DNA of 64,000 nucleotides from Coptis chinensis (taxonomy: Eukaryota > Streptophyta > Magnoliopsida > Ranunculales > Ranunculaceae), in assembly GCA_015680905.1 (NCBI GenBank), contig CM027380.1:39858001-39922000 (forward strand), in the 5' to 3' direction. How positions within the stretch are numbered: position 1 is the stretch's first letter; the number at the start of each line of letters is the position of its first letter. Position numbers and translations under genes: made by a program. The notes beneath the pieces were generated by a model, which worked only from the letters and a program-made list of their open reading frames with translations, was not told the DNA's origin and searched no databases. This document shows, one piece after another, positions 58,870-64,000 of this stretch.

Positions 58870-60208
58870 ATCATTCTCTCTACCAACCATTGTAACGCGA
58901 AGCATTCATTGGTTTTGTGGTTTCTGATCTAGTGGTAAGCCGCAAGCGGCTTCTCTTCCAACTCTCTAGGTGTACTTCTCGAACCTTCATAATACTGCAT
59001 CCCTTTGATTAGTGGCAAGATTTCCTCCAAGGGTTTGTTCAAAGGAGTTGACGCTATGTCACGGTATGGTTTTCTCTCGCGAATGTCTCTCTTACCTTGG
59101 TCTCGACCTCTCTCGGCTTTGTGTGTTTCTTCCCTGTAAGACCCCCCTTCTCTTACCGCAGCCTTGCCTCTGTCTTTTTGGTCGTCATGTCCTACACTCT
59201 GCACTGATTTCTCTGTCTTCCTAGGTTCCTTGGTAGTTCTTTGCAACATATCCTCATAGCGTATGTACTTCTCGACCTTCGGATACAACGCATGTAACGT
59301 AGTGACTTCGATTTTGGATACAGATTCGTGGACTCTAGTTCCCTATTTCAACCCATGCTGGAATGCTATGACTACGGTGTGCTCATCAAAATTCTCCACC
59401 CTCAACGTCTCTTCCTTGAATCTACACAAAAATTCCCTTAGTGTCTCGGGCGGATTTCTATTTGATGTTGAAGAGGTCTCGCGATATCCACTACCCTCCG
59501 TTTCTGATGAATGAAATGATCCACAAATGCCTGCTCCAACTCCTCGAACTTATTTATACTTTGTGATGTCAATCAGTAATACCAATCCGAAGGTCCCCCT
59601 TTCAGGCTGGCAGGAAACATCATGCAGCGGAGTCCATCATATTTATTCTCTTGCCACAGCATCATCTGCTGCATGAAGTGGTGTGTAAGTGGTCCAGCGG
59701 GATCACCCTTACAGATCATATCGCTCAAACCTCGGCTCGCGAGAACCTCTTAGGTACCTCCGGAGTTCCGGCGACAAAGATCTGCCGCTAGCGGGTTCTG
59801 ATTAAGTTTTGCCACCACCTTCTTCACCGCCCCTTGGTTCTCCTTTTCCGCCGCTCGATTTACTTCTCTATCATTTTCGATCATTGCTTGGACCACCTCC
59901 AGTGTGACCCCTCCTTCTAGATCACCTCTCAATCCCTGAAGTGCTTCCTCGTTCTGGCCTCCCACCTCGCTATTCTCTGGATCTCTAGTCCCCTCCTCTC
60001 TTTGTGTAGTTTCTCTCTCTCTTCTAAGGCCATCATTCTCCTCCCTCAGTCTCACTATCTCTTCCTGCAGGAGTCTGGTTGCCTCTGCTGCCGCATCTTG
60101 AACTTCCTCCTGCGTTTCTTCCATCTCTACACTCAGGGTCTCTTCCTCCCCGATTTCCGCTCTCACCTTTTTTGGTCTCCCTCTTACTTTCTTAGCTATC
60201 GTTGCCAT
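58870..60208 (-). pseudogene. Element E gag
   Basis: Starts at the ATG 60206-60208 (MATIAKKVRGRPKK), a basic AT-hook-like RGRPKK close to the N-terminus. A coiled-coil region follows (LLQEEIVRLREENDGLRRE). The capsid domain lies at about 59690-59400 in broken frame (GGPSDWYY, FEELEQAFVDHF), then a basic linker (59288-58929) and a zinc-binding relic YH-x-x-RNHKTNEC near 58930-58890, in which the usual first Cys is Tyr. Stops at about 59750 and 58929. The small Gag frame upstream of this ATG lies in the primer site region and is not taken as coding. Confidence 0.8.
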
Positions 60209-60253
60209 TCTATAACTTTCTCTTCCTATCACTAGATCGCAGGTCACCTCGTG

Positions 60254-60272
60254 TTCCCCACAGACGGCGCCA
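60254..60272 (-). other. Primer binding site of element E
   Basis: Minus strand TGGCGCCGTCTGTGGGGAA, two bases from the LTR. The TGGCGCCG start fits tRNA-Asp. Confidence 0.85.
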
Positions 60273-60274
60273 AA

Positions 60275-60687
60275 TGTATGATCAGATTTTACAACCTCTG
60301 AAATCAAAATGTAGTCTCTGATCTTACAACCTCTCTTTTCTCTCTACCTCTGTTTTTTCCTCTTCCTTCTTTTTCTTTTTTCACCTCTTATAGCTTCTAA
60401 CCGCTAACTGCTTTTTGGTTCCATGATCTCCACCTCTCTCTCCTTACGATCGCTAACCGCCCACCTACCATCTTAGGTATCGCGGCCTGGATACCCTACT
60501 CATGACGTATGTTCTACTAACTTGTATCCCCTCAAGCTCATGAACCATCCTTTTCTTCATGTATCTCTGGAGTCCACGTCCTTCTAATGTTTCGCGGACT
60601 CGATCCTGTGCTCTCCCTCTCTCCTGCCCTATACTACCTCGGTCCATGAGTCGTGTCATCTTGTTGGTCCTGAATTTGGCTGATACA
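60275..60687 (-). repeat. 5' LTR of element E
   Basis: Partner of 50818-51230. Ends GATACA followed by TSD GAGTT. A minus-strand TATAAGA near 60387-60393 is a possible promoter. Confidence 0.94.
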
Positions 60688-60692
60688 GAGTT

Positions 60693-60951
60693 CTTAAGTA
60701 TTTTGTATTGTTTTGAATCCATTAGGTGTTGCAGATATTATGAGGATTATAGTAGATTTATAGTGAATTCACAATGGTTATATGTTTGTGGGAGGTCTCT
60801 ATTGTTATTGTTTGTCAGACAATATTATATGAGTTTGCAAGTGTTATACACCATTTTTCCCCAAAAAAAAAACTATGAGTTTTGAAAAAAAAACAATGAC
60901 AAGTAATACTGATGAAATATTATATTTCCAATTTTCCTTTCATTTTCATAA
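60693..60951. other. Flank between element E and the MITE
   Basis: Continues the sequence downstream of PIF ORF1, interrupted by E. AT-rich; no gene. It may be the 3' end of the PIF element, but its terminal repeat was not recognised. Confidence 0.5.
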
Positions 60952-61427
60952 GAGCATTCCCAATGCAAGCCACTATTATTCACCTCCATGTAGGCTGTAT
61001 TTCCCCTCCTTTCCACCTTTTTGGTGAAAAGTAAGATGAGGCTACCCAATGCAAAGGTGAAAAATAATCTCAGACGGGATGTTAGATTTCGTCTGAAAAA
61101 ATCGAAAAAACGCATCGGACGGAATGAAACATCCCGTTTGAAGTTTTAAAAAAAAACCAAAAAAAAGTCGAAAACACGTGAGACGGAATCCAACATCCCG
61201 TCCGAAAACAAAACCGAATTTTTTAAAAAAAAACCATACCAAACAGAATTCAACATCCCGTCCAAAGTTCATAACTCAGCCACTATCTTGGTTAAAGGTT
61301 TCACCTTCGTTTTGACTTGGGAAAATAGTCACCTTCATATTCACTTTTACATTGGGCAAAAGTTTTGAACCATTTACAGGTGAATATTTTCACATTCCCA
61401 CCATATCCACCTGCATTGGGAATGTTG
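60952..61427. mobile_element. Tourist-like (PIF/Harbinger-type) MITE
   Basis: 476 bp with terminal inverted repeats: left GAGCATTCCCAATGCA; right end, read inward, CAACATTCCCAATGCA. A TAA target duplication flanks it (60949-60951 and 61428-61430), as expected for PIF/Harbinger elements. No coding capacity. The middle has a repeated near-palindrome of the form GACGG-ATnn-AACATCCCGTC (near 61075, 61120, 61184 and 61239). Confidence 0.8.
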
Positions 61428-61430
61428 TAA

Positions 61431-61679
61431 CAAACAGAGGATTATTGATTATTCTTTTCCCCAGTTTACTTTCCATTCCCCAATTTATCAAACAGACACT
61501 ATTTTGAAATTGTTTCCATCGTATTCCATTCCTTTCCATTTCCATAGTGGATCACTATTTTTTATTTCCGTACATTCCATTTAGGAAAATTTTAACAAAC
61601 CCAGCCTAGATTTCAGTAAAAAGACCACTCACAAAGTCACAAAGATTGACAATAATACTAATTAAACAGGAAAATTACA
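61431..61679. other. Spacer between MITE and ISU-like pseudogene
   Basis: AT-rich, no gene recognised; would include the 3' UTR of the ISU-like sequence on the minus strand. Confidence 0.6.
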
Positions 61680-63602
61680 TCAATTAGCATCTACGGCAAA
61701 CTTCAATTGTTTCTCTTCATAATCTTTAACAGCAGCCTTAATTGCATCCTCGGCAAGAACACTAGCATGAAACTTGGCAGGCGGAAACTTAAGACGTTTC
61801 GCAATTTCTGTACTTCTAATACTCAAAACTTCTTCCAAATGTTTCCCTTTCACCTACTCAGTCGCAACAGTAGATGATTCCACAGTAGAGTCACAACCAA
61901 ATGTCTTGACATAAGCATCAACAACTTTTCCACTTTCATTAACCTTCATTTGAAGTTTCATTACATCACCACAACTTGGTGTTGTACTGATAAGATTAAA
62001 TTGGTATCTGTAATGAATATGATAATAATGAATAGTCTACCTACGAAATGAACGATGAATTCACAACGTAAGTAAACTAGAACTTAACAATTTTACGTGG
62101 TTGATTATCAAAGTTTCCTACTCTCAAGTCTATCGAAATAGAATGGAGTAACGAATTCGTTCCACTCCTAGTGCTCTAGCATGGATGTTTTCTAATCTAA
62201 CTAGTCGTTTTTAAGTCTATGAGAGTTTTACGAAGGGAATTATACTACGATGCAACTACCCACAAGATGCAACTAGTCGGTTATCAGAATACTAAGGGAA
62301 TGCTACGTTGATTCTATGATAAGGAGTTAGAGGGGGATTGATTCCACCTTAACTCAACTTAATCCACTAACGACGAATCGTCGTAATCCGAATTGAACTG
62401 CTTCGCAGAACAATTGGTTATTCCTAATCCCTAATTATACATGGCATTTCTACCAATTCATAACTAGCATGTGAACAATTAAACCCATTCTCATGGTGAA
62501 CTAATCGTCTCTAGAGTGGAATAGAAAATACGACGACTCTACGATAATCGGAATCAAGCTTTCATCAAGGCTTCACAACCCCCTCTAATGGAGGTTTAGC
62601 CTTGAATCATTCCGCAATCATTTCCATTTAGATTAAGACTAAACATAATATAAAGCATTGAAATTTACTTAATTTAACAATAATGAAATCTAATTTAATG
62701 ACTAAATTGAAATAAGGACAGGAATTGAATTTAGATCTAGAATTGGAATTGACAAAAATCGAAATGGGTAAAGAATACTACTTTATTGATCTAATCAAAT
62801 GAAGAACAAGATTCAAGGTTTAATCTAATGAAATGAATTAGATTTGAAACTATACTTAATCAAAACAATTAAATAAAACTAGATCTAGAAGCTATTTTAA
62901 TGGCTACTTTCTATTCTAAGCTATCTACTATTTTCTAACTCTTGCTCTTGTGACTGCCATTAACACTGAGTCAAGCTTTTGTTTTTATACATCCAGATCC
63001 AAAAATCGTGCATGGGCTTGGAGCCATGTTTTGGGCCGAGGAATCGGGCCCAAAACCCAATTATTTCAAATCCAAAAGGCCTCTTCAGCTGCAGTTGGCT
63101 TCCACAGACTTTTCGTCCACTTTGCTCCTCTGATTGGGTCAAGGCTTGGACCATTGCAAAGCTCTTTCCGAGCGGTCGTTTTGACATAAGGTAGGCCTCA
63201 TTCCGAGGTCTGAGTCCAAAGATATGGTATTCGGAAGTTCTGCTGACTTTTTCTCCTTTATCTCGCTAAAATGGCACATTTCGGCACATAATGGACTTTG
63301 AAGCCTGAAATGTATAAAAAACACTTAATCAGTATTAACTCTTACTTATTATTCACATAATTGGTCTAACAGTATGATTATTAAGGGGTTAAAACTACAG
63401 TTTTGGGCTCTTATCATGTACCAAGTCCTGTTCCAACATTTGGATCGTTCTTATCGAACCCATCTTTAGGAATGTGTTTGTAACGGTGGAAAGAACCAAT
63501 CAAAGTTGATTGAATTGGCTGTTTTTGGTGCTGCCCTAATCCTAGAATTTGTCTGAATTTTGACGTGAACATTTTTGGGGGTCGAACTTTGGATCCACTC
63601 AT
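61680..63602 (-). pseudogene. ISU1-like iron-sulfur cluster scaffold pseudogene, split by solo LTR
   Basis: Related to IscU/ISU, the mitochondrial scaffold on which Fe-S clusters form. N-terminal part 63602-63417 (MFTSKFRQILGLG mitochondrial-type start at 63572; FDKNDPNVGTGL is diagnostic), remainder 61982-61680 (SCGDVMKLQMKV, TFGCDSTVES, LAEDAIKAAVKDY). The frame is continuous across the solo LTR. Two of the three cluster-binding Cys remain (S-C-G-D, F-G-C-D); the third is Ala (KFHASVLAEDAI, normally H-C-S). A TAG at 61854-61856 replaces Trp in the T-E-W-V-K motif. The conserved stretch between YH and FDKNDPN is shortened. No intron is visible in either part. Loss of the Cys and the stop indicate a pseudogene older than or independent of the LTR insertion. 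Confidence 0.88.
61988..63416 (-). repeat. Solo LTR F (Athila family close to B)
   Basis: 1,429 bp, TGATAAG to TTATCA with TSD TGTAC at 61983-61987 and 63417-63421. It aligns with the LTR of B in reverse, including the TATAAAA (62983-62989). No internal sequence or partner LTR exists nearby, so it is a solo LTR left by recombination between two LTRs. It starts on the minus strand with a TGA that ends the interrupted ISU-like frame. Confidence 0.92.
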
Positions 63603-64000
63603 AAACAGGGCTCCAAATTTTATATATTTACATTATTACATATCCATCTCTTAATCTCTTCTAAAGATGTAGTTGGGCCAGGCCTCATGGTATTTGCTCG
63701 GGCTTTTTGAGAATTGGGGATGGGTGAGAAAATTTAGACTTGGATGATCTGAAAATAGAATAAGTTTGTGGACAAGCAACTGTTTGCTGTCCACAAGAGC
63801 TCAGTTTCTTATTGGTGGAGTGGCTGCCCAAATAAAACTGTGTTACTGCCTAAAAATACTGTTAAACTGACTGAAAATGGATTTAACCAATAAAAATCTG
63901 CTGTTTGTGGACAAGTCTGTCCACAAATTCGGACTCATCTGAAAATCTGATGGTGGCAAGGTGAGAGAGAAGGGATGAGAAAGATGAAAGATTGGTTCAT
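63603..64000. other. Right flank, upstream of ISU-like pseudogene
   Basis: No gene. It contains the word TTTGTGGACA in inverted pairs: 63765-63774 opposite TGTCCACAA at 63788-63796, and a perfect 10-bp inverted repeat 63904-63913 / 63918-63927 around AGTC. It could hold a small inverted-repeat element. Confidence 0.4.

Larger units (their letters stand above)
50818..60687 (-). mobile_element. Element E: Tat-lineage Ty3/gypsy retrotransposon with antisense ORF
   Basis: LTRs 50818-51230 (3') and 60275-60687 (5'), 413 bp each with about 17 differences by eye; TSD GAGTT at 50813-50817 and 60688-60692. About 9.9 kb, minus strand. Order in element direction: LTR, primer site, gag, protease, RT, RNase H, second RNase H of the archaeal type, integrase, an ORF on the opposite strand, polypurine tract, LTR. 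The double RNase H and antisense ORF mark the Tat lineage (Retand-like). It inserted just downstream of PIF ORF1. All frames have stops. Confidence 0.95.

Noticed and set aside
60952-61427. Right terminal repeat of the large PIF element
   Set aside because: Both inverted ends and both TAA duplications are present within 476 bp, so it is a complete MITE by itself.

Overview
This is repeat-rich nuclear DNA from a flowering plant, probably a eudicot; the species cannot be named from the window. The evidence is Athila-type and Tat-type Ty3/gypsy retrotransposons primed by tRNA-Asp-like sites, a PIF/Harbinger transposon with plant-type transposase and Myb/SANT ORF1, a small MITE, and one fragment of a nuclear gene (an ISU-type iron-sulfur scaffold). 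There are no bacterial operons, CRISPR arrays, rRNA or tRNA genes. Almost every gene belongs to a mobile element, and most carry stops or frameshifts.

Layout. A PIF/Harbinger transposase gene (142-256, continuing at 46742-47748) is split by a nest of LTR retrotransposons. Element A (257-46736, + strand, TSD GGTTC) is an Athila-type element with gag, protease, RT, RNase H, integrase and two further ORFs. Element B (1908-24553, +, TSD CCAAG) sits in A's leader. Element C (5574-15663, +, TSD CCCCT) sits in B's gag. Element D (27454-36391, - strand, TSD TCTAT) sits between A's protease and RT. Each insertion has LTR pairs, a 5-bp target duplication, a tRNA-Asp-like primer site and a G-rich polypurine tract, so the order is certain: A before B before C, and A before D. 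Removing an insertion and one TSD copy leaves the interrupted reading frame in register in A's pol and in the transposase.

Only A encodes RT and integrase. B and D encode gag and protease, then share a short Phe/Pro-rich tail where pol should be. C encodes gag, protease-like sequence, a coiled coil, a second zinc knuckle and a PKKRKV basic motif, with no RT or integrase. B, C and D therefore look like non-autonomous elements that would need enzymes supplied by an A-like relative (inference).

Downstream of the nest the PIF transposon continues with an intron-containing Myb/SANT ORF1 (48838-50682). Its 3' flank is interrupted by element E (50818-60687, -, TSD GAGTT), a Tat-lineage element with a second, archaeal-type RNase H and a spliced antisense ORF (51921-54143) followed by about four 94-bp repeats. 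Then come a 476-bp MITE (60952-61427, TSD TAA) and an ISU-like pseudogene (61680-63602, -) split by a solo Athila LTR (61988-63416, TSD TGTAC).

The most promising undescribed signal is a set of RNA-like hairpins in the 3' noncoding region of A, B, C and D just upstream of the polypurine tract. The diverged element C differs from the others by paired, compensatory base changes. A hairpin with an invariant AGGA loop recurs before several G-rich tracts.
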